A DNA stretch of 64,000 bases from CALAMC01 sp964459465 (GCA_964459465.1 CAYWLR010000002.1:1-64000), one strand, 5' to 3'. Positions 28,205-38,552 are shown, counted from the first letter of the stretch. Notes: a model not told the origin generated them from the sequence alone. Program-made: numbers and translations.

Positions 28205-29137
28205 ATGGAAGTCTATTTAAGACTGGACGAAATCAGCAAGCACTACGACGGCAAAGTGGCCGTCGATAAATTATCTTTGTCGATTCCAAAGGGCTCGATT
28301 TACGGCATTATCGGACCGAACGGGGCCGGGAAGACGACCACGATACGTATGATCATGGATATCATCGCCCCCGACAGCGGGATGATTCAGGTCAAGGGCC
28401 AGCCGGTGACCCCGGAATTCAAAAACCGGGTCGGGTACCTTCCTGAAGAGCGCGGCTTGTACAAAAAAATGTCGTTGGACGAGGTGATCACCTATCTGGC
28501 CGAAATCAAGGGCCGCAGCAAAAAACAAATCCGGGCACAAATCGACGGCTGGCTGGAAAAAATGTCGCTTTCGACATATAAATATAAAAAGGTCGAAGAG
28601 CTCTCCAAGGGTATGCAACAGAAACTCCAGTTTATCACGACTTTAATTCACGAACCGGAAATGATTATTCTCGATGAACTTTTTTCGGGGCTCGACCCGA
28701 TCAATATCGAGCTTATCAAAGGTATTCTTCTCGATGAAAAGCGGCGCGGGACGACTATCCTGTTTTCGACCCATGTTATGGAACAGGCCGAAAAATTGTG
28801 CGACTACATCTGCCTGATAAACAACGGTATCAAGGTTCTCGACGGCCGTATGGCCGAAATAAAATCCAAATTCGGATCCAACTCCATTCAGGTCGAAATC
28901 GAAGGCGACGGGGCCTTTGTCAAAGAAATACCTGGAGTGATTAAGCTGATCAATTTCAATAATTATATAGAGCTAAAACTGGCCGATAACGCCGACAGCC
29001 AAATTATTTTGAAAGCCCTTTCTGACCGGGTCAAGGTGCGACGTTTCGAGCTAATCGAACCGTCGCTATATGACATATTTATCGAAGTGGCCAAGGCTGA
29101 TCCCCGCCAGATAACGGCGGAGGTGCCCCATGAATAA
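28205..29137 (+). CDS. ABC transporter ATP-binding protein (NatA/CcmA type)
   Basis: About 310 residues. I place the start at ATG 28205, behind GGGGAT at 28195-28200, rather than at an upstream TTG (28184). Walker A GPNGAGKTT is near residues 38-46. The signature loop reads ELSKGMQQKLQ, an accepted variant of LSGGQ. The Walker B segment is MIILDELFSGLDP with the catalytic Glu. A C-terminal DUF4162-type extension (about 215-305) is typical of exporters of the NatA/YhaQ group. It powers the permease encoded next, overlapping it by 8 bases. The substrate may be sodium, a peptide or a lipid-like compound and cannot be told from sequence. Confidence 0.9.
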   Translation: MEVYLRLDEISKHYDGKVAVDKLSLSIPKGSIYGIIGPNGAGKTTTIRMIMDIIAPDSGMIQVKGQPVTPEFKNRVGYLPEERGLYKKMSLDEVITYLAEIKGRSKKQIRAQIDGWLEKMSLSTYKYKKVEELSKGMQQKLQFITTLIHEPEMIILDELFSGLDPINIELIKGILLDEKRRGTTILFSTHVMEQAEKLCDYICLINNGIKVLDGRMAEIKSKFGSNSIQVEIEGDGAFVKEIPGVIKLINFNNYIELKLADNADSQIILKALSDRVKVRRFELIEPSLYDIFIEVAKADPRQITAEVPHE

Positions 29138-30428
29138 AATGTGGATTGTCATCAAGCGCGAGTATGCACAGGTCGTAAAGAAAAAATCCTTTCTGATCGG
29201 GATAATTTTAACGCCTCTTTTCATGGCGTTTGTCACTATTGTCCCCATGCTTCTGGCCACCAAGAAATCGGACACGACCGAAAATATCGCCATTATCGAC
29301 CTCGACCGGCAGGGGATAGGCGAGCGGTTTAAACAGGAACTGGCAGAATATAAGCTAAAAGACGAACGTCCGGCCTATAAGGTGACCGATGTTTTTAATA
29401 TTGACCCGGCCGATTCGACGGAATTTACGGGTCGAAGGAAATATCTCGATTCTCTGATAAACAGCGGCGATCTTAAGAGCTATATAATCGTGAAAGACAA
29501 TATCGTTGAAAGTGATTCCGCCATTCTGGTTGCCAAATCATTCGCATTCAGCACCATAAACCGATTTGAATACCGCATGCGCAATATCCTGGCCGAAAAG
29601 AGACTGGAAAAAATGGCGATCAGTGTCGGGATCGATTCAATTTTAGACGCCACGCGCGGTATCGAATTCAAACAACAGGCCCCCGGAGGAAAAGAGCGGG
29701 ACTTTTTGACGATGTATTTAAGCAGTATAATTTTCATCATGATTATTTTTATGACCGCCCTGGGATACGGTCAAACCCTCATGCGCTCGGTAATCGAGGA
29801 AAAAAATTCACGAATAATAGAAGTTCTCGTATCCTCGATATCACCGTTTCAGTTGATGGCCGGCAAGGTTATCGGGCTTGGCCTGGCCTCACTTACGCAG
29901 GTCGCGATATGGTTTGTCATGGGGCTGGGATTATGGTCTTTCCGCAGCAGCCTTGCCATAAGCTCCGATGTCGCCGGCGTGATATTTAACCCCGTATTTC
30001 TGGTGTTTTTTATTATTTATTTGATCCTGGGTTATTTGTTGTATTCCACTTTGTTCGCGCTCATCGGTTCGATTGTAAATTCGGACAAGGAGGCGCAGAA
30101 TTTTATTTTTCCGATAACCATGTCCATGCTTCTGCCGGTTATGATTGCCATGTACATCGTGCAGGAGCCGGATGCAACCGTGGCCGTGGTGCTTTCTTTG
30201 ATTCCATTGTTCACGCCGACGATGATGGTCTTAAGGTTAAATTTCACGGGTGTCGAAAGCTTCAGTCTGGCCAACCCCATGGTGGTCCAGGCCATAATCG
30301 GGGTGATACTGACATTTCTGGCCACCGTTGGCGTCATCTGGATAACCGGGAAAATATTTAGGGTGGGCATATTAATGTATGGTAAACGACCGACGTTACC
30401 GGAAATTATAAAATGGGTAAAACATTAG
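29130..30428 (+). CDS. ABC transporter permease (NatB/YhaP type)
   Basis: 432 residues. One helix near the N-terminus (about 20-40), a large extracytoplasmic loop (about 45-190), then five or six clustered helices (about 195-415), the ABC-2 family layout. The conserved MRSVIEEKNSRIIEVLVSS segment precedes the second half. Its 3' end overlaps the D,D-carboxypeptidase gene by 16 bases. Together with the ATPase it should form a complete exporter. Confidence 0.9.
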   Translation: MNKMWIVIKREYAQVVKKKSFLIGIILTPLFMAFVTIVPMLLATKKSDTTENIAIIDLDRQGIGERFKQELAEYKLKDERPAYKVTDVFNIDPADSTEFTGRRKYLDSLINSGDLKSYIIVKDNIVESDSAILVAKSFAFSTINRFEYRMRNILAEKRLEKMAISVGIDSILDATRGIEFKQQAPGGKERDFLTMYLSSIIFIMIIFMTALGYGQTLMRSVIEEKNSRIIEVLVSSISPFQLMAGKVIGLGLASLTQVAIWFVMGLGLWSFRSSLAISSDVAGVIFNPVFLVFFIIYLILGYLLYSTLFALIGSIVNSDKEAQNFIFPITMSMLLPVMIAMYIVQEPDATVAVVLSLIPLFTPTMMVLRLNFTGVESFSLANPMVVQAIIGVILTFLATVGVIWITGKIFRVGILMYGKRPTLPEIIKWVKH

Positions 30429-31345
30429 AGCAATATCGCAAAATCGATAAAAGTGGGGCTATGACATTTTCGATTCTGGGCATATTGGCCCTGTTGGTAA
30501 TGGCTTATTTTTTGGGACTGACCGAATCACAATCGGGGACGCTTAAAGAGATCGCGAGCAATTCAAAGGAGTTTGCTTTTGACCTGCCCGATACCAATAT
30601 CGGTCGCGACCTTCGTCTGAATCTAAAGGCGGCCATCGCCGTCGATAATAAGAAACATCAGGTTGTCTATTCTTATAATGCCGACCAGATTCGCCCGGTG
30701 GCGTCGATATCGAAAATCCTGACGGCCATGATTGTCCTTGATAATTATAATCCCGATACCGTTCTGACGATCACCAAACAGGACGCTCGAAATTCATCCC
30801 GTTCGCTGTTCCAGCCGGGAGATATGGTCAGGGCCAAAGATTTGCTTCATGCCTCGATGCTTCAATCGGACAACCGCGCCGCCCGCGCCCTGGCCCGCCT
30901 TGTGGCGGGCAGCTATGAGGACTTTGCCCGCAACATGAATAACATGGCATTGACATGCGGCCTGAAAAACACCGTTATGTATGAACCGACCGGCCTCAAT
31001 GAGCACAATTGTTCGACCGCCGCGGATATTGCCCGGTTAATGTTGCTCGCCTATACCCGATATCCCGAATTTGCCCGCATAACCAGCCTTAAAGAATATA
31101 CATTCAGTTTGGTAAATCGAAAAAAGCAGATTCATCTGGTTAATACCAACCGTATGGTTTTTTCAAAATATAAGGTCAGAGCAGGCAAAACCGGCTATAT
31201 CATCGAATCAGATTATTGTCTCGCCACGATTCTGGAAGATGCCGAGGGGAAAGAGGTGACCGTGGTGGTTCTGGGCGCACCGGGGTCAAATACCCGCTTT
31301 CGTGAAGCCCGCCGGTTGGCCAGTTACGCCTTTGAAAGAATCTGA
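30413..31345 (+). CDS. D-alanyl-D-alanine carboxypeptidase (PBP5/6 family)
   Basis: 310 residues, S11 peptidase. One N-terminal membrane helix (about 18-37) anchors the enzyme instead of the C-terminal amphipathic helix seen in DacA, and the protein ends soon after the catalytic domain, so domain II is missing. Motifs are intact: SISK (Ser 98, Lys 101), SDN near 152, and KTG near 258. It should trim the terminal D-Ala from peptidoglycan stem peptides or act as a related endopeptidase. The start lies inside the exporter permease gene (16-base overlap), which implies coupled translation with an ABC exporter, an uncommon pairing. Confidence 0.9.
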   Translation: MGKTLEQYRKIDKSGAMTFSILGILALLVMAYFLGLTESQSGTLKEIASNSKEFAFDLPDTNIGRDLRLNLKAAIAVDNKKHQVVYSYNADQIRPVASISKILTAMIVLDNYNPDTVLTITKQDARNSSRSLFQPGDMVRAKDLLHASMLQSDNRAARALARLVAGSYEDFARNMNNMALTCGLKNTVMYEPTGLNEHNCSTAADIARLMLLAYTRYPEFARITSLKEYTFSLVNRKKQIHLVNTNRMVFSKYKVRAGKTGYIIESDYCLATILEDAEGKEVTVVVLGAPGSNTRFREARRLASYAFERI

Positions 31346-31507
31346 ATTTTTTAAAAGTGTCGGGTATTCGGATATTTTTTGTAAGCGGTTATAAGACTTT
31401 ATATAGAATTGAATTAAAAGGCAAATATGCAATAGAAATGTGTCACTAAAGATATATTATGTTAACCATTATTTGCTATAACGCACCTTCATTTAAATAA
31501 TAGCCCA

Positions 31508-34000
31508 TTATTTGACCACCAGATTTACCAACCGGCCCGGTATATATATTTTTTTTATTATTTGCCTGCCGTTCATATATGGCAAAATACGATCCGCTTT
31601 TATCGCCTTGTCAAAAACCTGGTTCTGTGTCGAGTCTTTGGCAATTTCGATTTCGCCTCGCAGTTTACCATTAATCTGAACTGCAATCTTAATCAGGTCA
31701 AATTCAATCGCCGCCGGATTATAATCGGGCCATGACGCCTTGAAGACAGATCCAGTTTGACCGCAGCGCTGCCACATTTCTTCGGCAATATGCGGCGCCA
31801 TCGGGGCGATCATTATAATTGCCTTGAGAATAACATTATTATTTAACTGATCCTCGGCAACATTATCCGGCTCAAAATCGCGCACCAGCTCCATAAGCGC
31901 CGATAACGCCGTATTGAATTGCAGGCGGTCATAATCCTCGCCAATCCGTTTGATGGTTTGATTAAGTCGGATATATAGCTTTCGGTCATATTCACCGAGA
32001 TTATCGAGATTAAAGTGATACTTTAAGTCACAGTCGGTCCTGACCCGGAAATGTTCGACCAACGGATAAAATTTATTATAAAGGAATTTCTCCGGCCCGA
32101 TAAGAACCTCATTGGTCCAGAGGACTTCTTTTTCGGTCGGGGCGGTAAAAAACATGCCCAGCCGTGAGACATCGACGCCACGCTGTTCCATTAATTCTAT
32201 CGGGGAAACGACATTGCCTTTCGACTTTGACATCACCTCGCCTTTGCCATCGAGGACCATGCCGTGGTTAAACAAAGATCGGGCGGGCTCAACGTCATTT
32301 ACCCAGCCGATATCTTTAAGGAATTTCTGGAAAAACCGGAAATATATCAAATGACCGGTGGCGTGGGTTATTCCGCCGATATACAAGTCAATGGGCATCC
32401 AGGCCGCAGCTTTGTCCTTATCAAAAACCATGGAGTTATTTTTCGCGTCGATATAGCGCAGGTAATACCATGAAGAGCAAACAAAAGTATCCATGGTATC
32501 CGGGTCGCGCTGGGCCTCTCCCCCGCATATGGGGCATTTGGTGTGCATAAATTCAGGCACATCGGCCAAAGGTGAGCGCCCTTTGGGCATAAAATTATTT
32601 GTATCGGGCAAAAGAACCGGCAGGTCGTCTTCCGGAACCGCTTGCGGCCCGCATTTTTTGCAATGAATGATGGGAATCGGACAGCCCCAATAACGTTGGC
32701 GGGATATTGACCAATCCCGCAGTTTATAATTTATCTTGCCGCGCCCGAAACCCTTTTTCTCGGCGTATTCGGTCACTTTAAGTATCGCCTCTTTGCCAGC
32801 CAAACCATCAAATTGCCCCGAATTGACCATGACCCCATAATCGGTAAAGGCGTCGGTCATGTCGTTGGTATCTATCTTAGTATCTTTATCCGGATGAATT
32901 ACCACTTTAATTGGGATGCCGTATTTTTTTGCGAACAGGAAGTCACGACTGTCATGGGCCGGAACAGCCATGACGGCTCCGGTACCATAACCGGCCAAAA
33001 CATAATCGGCGACCCATAACTGAACCTCTTCGCCATTGTAGGGATTTATGGCGTACTTGCCGGTGAAAACGCCGTCTTTTTCCCCCAATGCCGCCCGGTC
33101 AATCTCCGAGCGCATCTGCACCGTCCGCCGGTATCCTTCAACCTTCTTTTTGTATTCGCCCTCAAGATTCAGGCGGTCGACCAATGGCGACTCCGGAGCA
33201 ATAGCCATAAAGGTAACGCCATAAATAGTATCCGGCCGGGTTGTGAAAATCGGGAGTTTCTCCCCTGTTTCCTTTATGATAAAATCGATTTCAGCTCCAT
33301 GAGAGCGGCCGATCCATTCGCGCTGCATGGTTTTGACATTTTCCGGCCAGTCGGGCAGAGTATCCAGATCATCGATGAGGCGGTCGGCATAATCGGTGAT
33401 TTTGAAATACCATCCGACCAGTTCTTTTTTCTCGACCGCCGTTCCGCAACGTTCGCATTTGCCGTCTACAACCTGCTCATTGGCCAAAACGGTTTTATCC
33501 TCGGGGCACCAGTTTATTAATCCTGATTTCTGATAAGCCAATCCCTTTTTAAACAATTGGATAAATATCCACTGCGTCCACTTATAGTAATCCGGATTGC
33601 ATGAGATCACCTCTCGCGACCAATCAAATGAAATCCCGACTTTTTTAAGCGTCCGGCGGGAAACTTCGATATTTTTTTGAGTCCACTGGGCCGGGTGAAG
33701 TTGCCGCTGAATGGCGGCTCTTTCGGCCGGAAGCCCGAAGGCGTCCCAACCAAAGGGATGCAGGACATCATAGCCTTGAAGCATTTTATAGCGGGCGACG
33801 GCGTCGCCCACGATATAATTGCGGAAATGCCCCATGTGAATATCACCCGACGGGTATGCAAACATGACCAGCATATAGAATTTTTTATCGCCGGGTTTGT
33901 CGGGGGCTTCATAAAGCCGTTGCTTGTCCCAGGTTTCCTGCCATTTCTGCTCGATTCTTATGAAATCGTATATTTTCTCTTTGGTGGTATTTTCCGCCAT
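31508..34000 (-). CDS. leuS: Leucyl-tRNA synthetase
   Basis: About 830 residues from ATG 34000 (MAENTTKEK); in-frame ATGs at 34006 and 34012 are equally possible, while a longer frame to 34066 lacks a ribosome site. Class I synthetase charging tRNA-Leu. The HIGH motif is HMGH in AYPSGDIHMGHFRNYIVGD. The CP1 editing domain carries TTRPDTIYGVTFMAIAPES. A zinc-ribbon-like segment with CPICGG lies near the middle, and the KMSKS motif reads VMSKSKGNVV. The anticodon-binding and C-terminal domains are complete. It is last in a long - strand series that begins at rimP, 93 bases after the deacetylase gene. Confidence 0.96.
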   Translation of the reverse strand: MAENTTKEKIYDFIRIEQKWQETWDKQRLYEAPDKPGDKKFYMLVMFAYPSGDIHMGHFRNYIVGDAVARYKMLQGYDVLHPFGWDAFGLPAERAAIQRQLHPAQWTQKNIEVSRRTLKKVGISFDWSREVISCNPDYYKWTQWIFIQLFKKGLAYQKSGLINWCPEDKTVLANEQVVDGKCERCGTAVEKKELVGWYFKITDYADRLIDDLDTLPDWPENVKTMQREWIGRSHGAEIDFIIKETGEKLPIFTTRPDTIYGVTFMAIAPESPLVDRLNLEGEYKKKVEGYRRTVQMRSEIDRAALGEKDGVFTGKYAINPYNGEEVQLWVADYVLAGYGTGAVMAVPAHDSRDFLFAKKYGIPIKVVIHPDKDTKIDTNDMTDAFTDYGVMVNSGQFDGLAGKEAILKVTEYAEKKGFGRGKINYKLRDWSISRQRYWGCPIPIIHCKKCGPQAVPEDDLPVLLPDTNNFMPKGRSPLADVPEFMHTKCPICGGEAQRDPDTMDTFVCSSWYYLRYIDAKNNSMVFDKDKAAAWMPIDLYIGGITHATGHLIYFRFFQKFLKDIGWVNDVEPARSLFNHGMVLDGKGEVMSKSKGNVVSPIELMEQRGVDVSRLGMFFTAPTEKEVLWTNEVLIGPEKFLYNKFYPLVEHFRVRTDCDLKYHFNLDNLGEYDRKLYIRLNQTIKRIGEDYDRLQFNTALSALMELVRDFEPDNVAEDQLNNNVILKAIIMIAPMAPHIAEEMWQRCGQTGSVFKASWPDYNPAAIEFDLIKIAVQINGKLRGEIEIAKDSTQNQVFDKAIKADRILPYMNGRQIIKKIYIPGRLVNLVVK

Positions 34001-34093
34001 GGCCATTTCCATCCGTTCTACAATTTTAAAAAGACAGAATTTATGAGTATTCAATCCATATATCAAGAGTTTTCGGAAAATCCCGGAGACGGA

Positions 34094-34867
34094 TTAATCC
34101 GTTATGGGGAGATTTTTTCCACGCAGGCGGTTGAGCAGAATCGTCCCGCCCGAATAAAAATTTATGACCTTTTCTTTGAACTGCTCCACCGCCCTCAACG
34201 ACTCTCCACCGGCTTTTATTGACACCGAATAGGGCGTATCCCAGCCGTAAATAGCCGAACGTCGCAAAGTAAAACGGTATTGGCCGCCGGGCAAACGGGC
34301 CAGTGAAAAGCCCCGATTATACCCTGCCTGCATTGCCATAGCCTCGACCCGCATATTAACCCGGCCAAATGGATAACTGATGTAATCAACGGATCGTCCG
34401 GCTATGTCTTCCAGAATCCTTTTGGATTTCTCCAATTCCATACGGAGGAAGCGATCGGATAATGTCGTCAGGGCAATATGGGAGTGTCCATGCGAGCCAA
34501 TTTCGACACCCAAATCGGCCAGATAGCGAATATCATGTGCCGATAAATGCTCCCGGGGGCATAAAAATGAGGAATACTCCCAGCTATTTTTCCGGCCAAC
34601 CATGCCGGCGGGAATAAAAACCGAAGCCGGAATCGAAAACTCATTTAAAATGGGAAAAACTACTTCTATAAATGATTTATAGCCGTCGTCGAAAGTGAAA
34701 CATAATTTATGCGAGACATCATCCGCATTCAAGTACTCATCGAGAGTGCATATACCATAATGCGTTGTTTTAAGATGTTCGCTCAATTCCTTGAATAGCG
34801 ACGGCTTATAATTATTAATTCCGAACGAAGAACGGTTTTCAATGCTATGAAAGGCAAGGATTGCCAT
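34094..34867 (-). CDS. Polysaccharide deacetylase (NodB/CE4 family)
   Basis: 257 residues. Removes N- or O-acetyl groups from a polysaccharide such as peptidoglycan, chitin-like or exopolysaccharide. CE4 motifs are complete: TFDDGY (catalytic Asp and metal Asp), SHGHSH (metal histidines), and SYPFGRVN (motif 3). There is no signal peptide; MAILAFHSIE begins directly in the barrel, as in many WalW/IcaB-like enzymes that act on sugar intermediates or are poorly predicted for export. The gene starts 15 bases after the M16 peptidase stop, so it is in the same transcription unit. Confidence 0.88.
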   Translation of the reverse strand: MAILAFHSIENRSSFGINNYKPSLFKELSEHLKTTHYGICTLDEYLNADDVSHKLCFTFDDGYKSFIEVVFPILNEFSIPASVFIPAGMVGRKNSWEYSSFLCPREHLSAHDIRYLADLGVEIGSHGHSHIALTTLSDRFLRMELEKSKRILEDIAGRSVDYISYPFGRVNMRVEAMAMQAGYNRGFSLARLPGGQYRFTLRRSAIYGWDTPYSVSIKAGGESLRAVEQFKEKVINFYSGGTILLNRLRGKNLPITD

Positions 34868-34882
34868 TGGCCGCCCCCAAGG

Positions 34883-36157
34883 TCAGGCCCATTTTATTGC
34901 GGACAGGTCGGAATTTTTAATTGGCCCCAGAGATGTAATCGTCATTTTTTTCGCATCGATAATATTATTGGCCACGGCGATAATATCCGAAACGCGGGTT
35001 CTATCAATTGCCCGGATCGTATCCTCCATCGACAAGTATTTACCTGTCAAGGATTCGAAGCGACCGAGCCGGTTCATGCGACCGGTCGTCGATTCCAGAC
35101 CCAGCAGAAGATTGCCTTTTATCTGGGTTTTGATAGTGTCGAGCTGGGCGGTGGTCAGCTTGCGCCTTTTGATCTTTTTCAACTCATCCACGACTATATC
35201 CATTGCTTGCCGTGCCCGGCTCTTCTCGGTTGCGAGGTAGATGCCGAAGACGCCGCTGTCACGATAAAAATCGGCAAAAGAATATACAGTATAGGCCAAA
35301 CCTTTGTCTTCGCGGACTTTTTGAAACAGCACCGATGACATCCCGCCCCCCAGATATGTATTAAGGCAGAGCAGGGCGAAACGGTCCTCATGTCCGAAAT
35401 TCAAACCCGGGAATCCGAGGCACAGGTGTGCCTGATTGGAGCCGTTACGAAAACATTTAATGGCGAAGTCACGGGGAGGGATGCTTCCATTCGTGGCGAC
35501 AGGCCGTCCGCTTTCCAGCCGGAATTTATCTTTAACAATATCCAGCATTTTGCGGTGAGAGACGTTGCCTGCCGCCGATATGACAATATTTTTCCCGGTG
35601 TAATGCTTTTTGAGATAAGCCTTGATAAGCCTGCGGTCGATGGCGGCAAGACTCTTGTACGAACCCAGAATCGGCTGGCCGAGCGCCTGGTTGCGCCAGA
35701 ACACCTGCGAAAACAGGTCATGGATATGATCCGACGGGGTCTCCTCTATCTCGGCAATTTCTTCATATACGACCTGTTTTTCCCGCTCGATATTGGTTTT
35801 CGTAAAAGTGGAGTTAAGTAAAATATCGGATAATACATCGACGGCCGCCTTGAGGTGTTTTTCGAGTACCAAGACATGAAAACAGGTCTGTTCCCGTGAC
35901 GTGAAGGCGTTGATCGACCCGCCCAGCGACTCAATCGACGCGGCAATGGCTTTGGCACTGCGCCGGCGCGTCCCTTTGAACAGCATGTGCTCGATAAAGT
36001 GGGTCAGGCCGCGTTCCCGGTCGTTTTCGTCCCGGGAACCGACATTAACCCAAACCCCGACCGCAACCGATTTTACGGCCGGGACCTGTTCGGTGACAAG
36101 ACGGAGCCCGTTGGGCAGAACCGTCTTGTTATAATTTACCCCCGGCACTGTGGCCAT
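34883..36157 (-). CDS. M16-family zinc metallopeptidase (processing-peptidase-like)
   Basis: 424 residues. The zinc site HxxEH is HFIEH at residues 53-57 with the distal Glu in EKQVVYEEIAEIEE, so it is the active-type subunit. The inactive second M16 domain (PF05193) covers about 165-340. Homologues directly downstream of pnp occur in many bacteria (YmxG/PqqL-like), where substrates are unknown. It lies 15 bases after the pnp stop. Confidence 0.92.
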   Translation of the reverse strand: MATVPGVNYNKTVLPNGLRLVTEQVPAVKSVAVGVWVNVGSRDENDRERGLTHFIEHMLFKGTRRRSAKAIAASIESLGGSINAFTSREQTCFHVLVLEKHLKAAVDVLSDILLNSTFTKTNIEREKQVVYEEIAEIEETPSDHIHDLFSQVFWRNQALGQPILGSYKSLAAIDRRLIKAYLKKHYTGKNIVISAAGNVSHRKMLDIVKDKFRLESGRPVATNGSIPPRDFAIKCFRNGSNQAHLCLGFPGLNFGHEDRFALLCLNTYLGGGMSSVLFQKVREDKGLAYTVYSFADFYRDSGVFGIYLATEKSRARQAMDIVVDELKKIKRRKLTTAQLDTIKTQIKGNLLLGLESTTGRMNRLGRFESLTGKYLSMEDTIRAIDRTRVSDIIAVANNIIDAKKMTITSLGPIKNSDLSAIKWA

Positions 36158-36172
36158 AAGAATATTAACTTC

Positions 36173-38269
36173 CTAATGATGCCGATGTTCCGGCCTTGGC
36201 AACAGGGCGCGTCGCGATAACCGGATTTTTCCTTCCGGGTCAATGCTGATTACCTTGACACGGACCTTATCACCAAGATTGAGGAAATCCTCGACCCGGT
36301 TAACCCGGGAGTGGTCGATCTCGGAGATATGTATGAGTCCATCCACATTGGGCAGAATCTCGACAAAGGCACCGAAATTGGTAATGCGGCGGACGATGCC
36401 GTCGTACTCCTTGTCGATTTCGGCCTCTTCCGTGAGTTTCTCAATCATTTCTTTGGCTTTGGCCCCGGCTTCGCCGTCAACGCTGGCGATAAGAACCGTG
36501 CCGTCGTCGCTGATATCGATTTTGGCGCCGGTAGCCTCGATGATGCTACGAATCATTTTGCCGCCGGGACCGATCACTTCACCGATCTTATCAACCTTGA
36601 TTTTGATCGTGATGATCCGAGGCGCATAAGCCGACAGGTCGGCGCGGCTCGTTTCGATTGTGGCATTCATTTTGCCGAGGATATATAGGCGGGCCTTACG
36701 AGCTTTCTCCAGCGCCTCGCTCATGATTTCAAGAGTCAGCCCGGATATTTTGATGTCGAGCTGAAAGGCGGTAATACCTTTGGCCGTACCGGCCACTTTA
36801 AAATCCATGTCTCCCGAATGGTCTTCATCGCCGAGAATATCGGTCAGGATAAAAACTTTGTCTTTTTCCAGAATCAGTCCCATAGCCACCCCGGCCACGG
36901 CCTCCTTGATCGGTACGCCGCCGTCCATCAAGGCCAGCGAACCGCCGCAAACGGAAGCCATCGACGAAGAACCATTCGATTCCAGAATTTCGGAAACCAG
37001 CCTGATGGTATACGGGAAATGGCCTTCGACCGGAATTATCGGCTGCAACGCCCGTTCAGCCAGCGCTCCATGCCCGACTTCACGGCGTCCGACGCCGCGG
37101 ATGGGACGGACCTCGCCTACTGAAAACGACGGGAAATTATAATGGAGCATGTAGCTTTTGGTGGACTCGCCTTCGAGGTCATCAATGCGCTGCTCGTCGA
37201 TTTTGGTGCCGAGGGTAAGGGTCACCAGCGCCTGCGTCTGTCCCCGGGTAAACAGAGCCGAGCCATGGGTGCGCGGCAGGACACCGACTTCGCAGGTGAT
37301 ATCGCGGATGTCATCGAGTCCGCGCCCGTCGATACGTTTTTGTTCTTCGATAATCATACGCCGCATGGTGACGGCATCGACGTCGTGCATGATGTTGCCG
37401 ATCTGCCTGTCCGACTCGGGAAATTCCTCGGCCAGAGCCGCCTGAACCTCTTCTTCGAGTTGACGCTTTTTTGACCGGCGTTCATCCTTGTCGGCAATGC
37501 GATTATATTCGGCGAAACGCGCTTCCGACATTTCGGTCACCCTGGCCTTAAGAGCGGCATCGATTTCAACCGGCACGAAAGCCGCCTTGGGCTTGCCACA
37601 TTGGCTTTGCAGTTGGTCAATCTTTTCACAGATCATTTTAATATGCTCGTGCCCAAAAGCCAGCGCTTCCACCATATCTGCTTCGGATACTTCGCGGCCG
37701 CCGCCCTCGACCATGATAATCGAGTCCTTGCTTCCGGCCACGATGATATTTATATCCGAGTTTTCCAGATCTTGAAACGACGGAAATACTATCAGCTGGC
37801 CATCCACCCGGCCGACACGCACCCCGGCCACCGTTTTGGTGAAGGGGATGTCGGACAGCACCAGTGAGGCCGATGTCCCGATCAGGCCGAGAATATCGGC
37901 GTCGTTGACCAAATCGGCCGACAGGACAATATTGTGACATTGTACTTCGTTAAGATATCCATCAGGGAAAAGTGGACGTATCGGCCGGTCGATGATGCGG
38001 CAGGACAGAATTTCTTTTTCGGAAGGTCGGCCTTCGCGCTTGAAAAACCCGCCGGGGATTTTGCCCGCGGCGTATGTTTTTTCGCGATAATCGACCGTCA
38101 GTGGAAAAAAGTCCTGACCCTCGACCGGTTTTTCCGTTGCGACCACGGCCGAAAGAATGATCGTATCACCCAATCTGACCGTCACCGAACCATTGGCCTG
38201 CTTGGCCACCTTTCCGGTTTCGATCGTGAGCAGTTTACCACCAATTTCCAGTTCTACACTATTTATCAT
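36173..38269 (-). CDS. pnp: Polyribonucleotide nucleotidyltransferase (PNPase)
   Basis: 698 residues. Phosphorolytic 3'-5' exoribonuclease of the RNA degradation machinery. Two RNase PH-like domains frame an alpha-helical linker; the active-site region of the second contains DILGDEDHSGDMDFKVAG (near 480). A KH domain (IGPGGKMIRSI near 565) and an S1 domain (from about residue 620) complete the enzyme. TGGGGGAATAA precedes the ATG. rpsO is 13 bases upstream, the classic rpsO-pnp pair, whose expression in other bacteria is autoregulated; no such element was seen here. Confidence 0.97.
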   Translation of the reverse strand: MINSVELEIGGKLLTIETGKVAKQANGSVTVRLGDTIILSAVVATEKPVEGQDFFPLTVDYREKTYAAGKIPGGFFKREGRPSEKEILSCRIIDRPIRPLFPDGYLNEVQCHNIVLSADLVNDADILGLIGTSASLVLSDIPFTKTVAGVRVGRVDGQLIVFPSFQDLENSDINIIVAGSKDSIIMVEGGGREVSEADMVEALAFGHEHIKMICEKIDQLQSQCGKPKAAFVPVEIDAALKARVTEMSEARFAEYNRIADKDERRSKKRQLEEEVQAALAEEFPESDRQIGNIMHDVDAVTMRRMIIEEQKRIDGRGLDDIRDITCEVGVLPRTHGSALFTRGQTQALVTLTLGTKIDEQRIDDLEGESTKSYMLHYNFPSFSVGEVRPIRGVGRREVGHGALAERALQPIIPVEGHFPYTIRLVSEILESNGSSSMASVCGGSLALMDGGVPIKEAVAGVAMGLILEKDKVFILTDILGDEDHSGDMDFKVAGTAKGITAFQLDIKISGLTLEIMSEALEKARKARLYILGKMNATIETSRADLSAYAPRIITIKIKVDKIGEVIGPGGKMIRSIIEATGAKIDISDDGTVLIASVDGEAGAKAKEMIEKLTEEAEIDKEYDGIVRRITNFGAFVEILPNVDGLIHISEIDHSRVNRVEDFLNLGDKVRVKVISIDPEGKIRLSRRALLPRPEHRHH

Positions 38270-38282
38270 TTATTCCCCCACC

Positions 38283-38552
38283 CTATCGTCTGATATCAAG
38301 CTTGGCTATCAACTGACGATAGCTTTCAATGTCGCGATCCATCAAATAATTAAGCAAGCGGCGACGTTTACCAACTTTTTTCAACAGACCGCGGCGGCTG
38401 TGAAAATCCTTGGAATGCTCTTTAAGGTGCTGCGTGAGGGCATTGATATCCTCCGTCAGAATCGCGATCTGGACTTCGGGTGAACCCGTGTCGGTTGCGT
38501 GCAGACGATTTTCGGAAATAATGTCTGCTTTGCGTTCATTGCTAATAGCCAT
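38283..38552 (-). CDS. rpsO: 30S ribosomal protein S15
   Basis: 89 residues, standard length. Binds 16S rRNA helices 20-22 and nucleates the platform of the small subunit. Family features: TGSPEVQIAILTEDINALT, HSRRGLLKKVGKRRRLL and a terminal KLDIRR. GGAGATC stands upstream of the ATG. The stop of ribF and this start share one base. Confidence 0.97.
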   Translation of the reverse strand: MAISNERKADIISENRLHATDTGSPEVQIAILTEDINALTQHLKEHSKDFHSRRGLLKKVGKRRRLLNYLMDRDIESYRQLIAKLDIRR

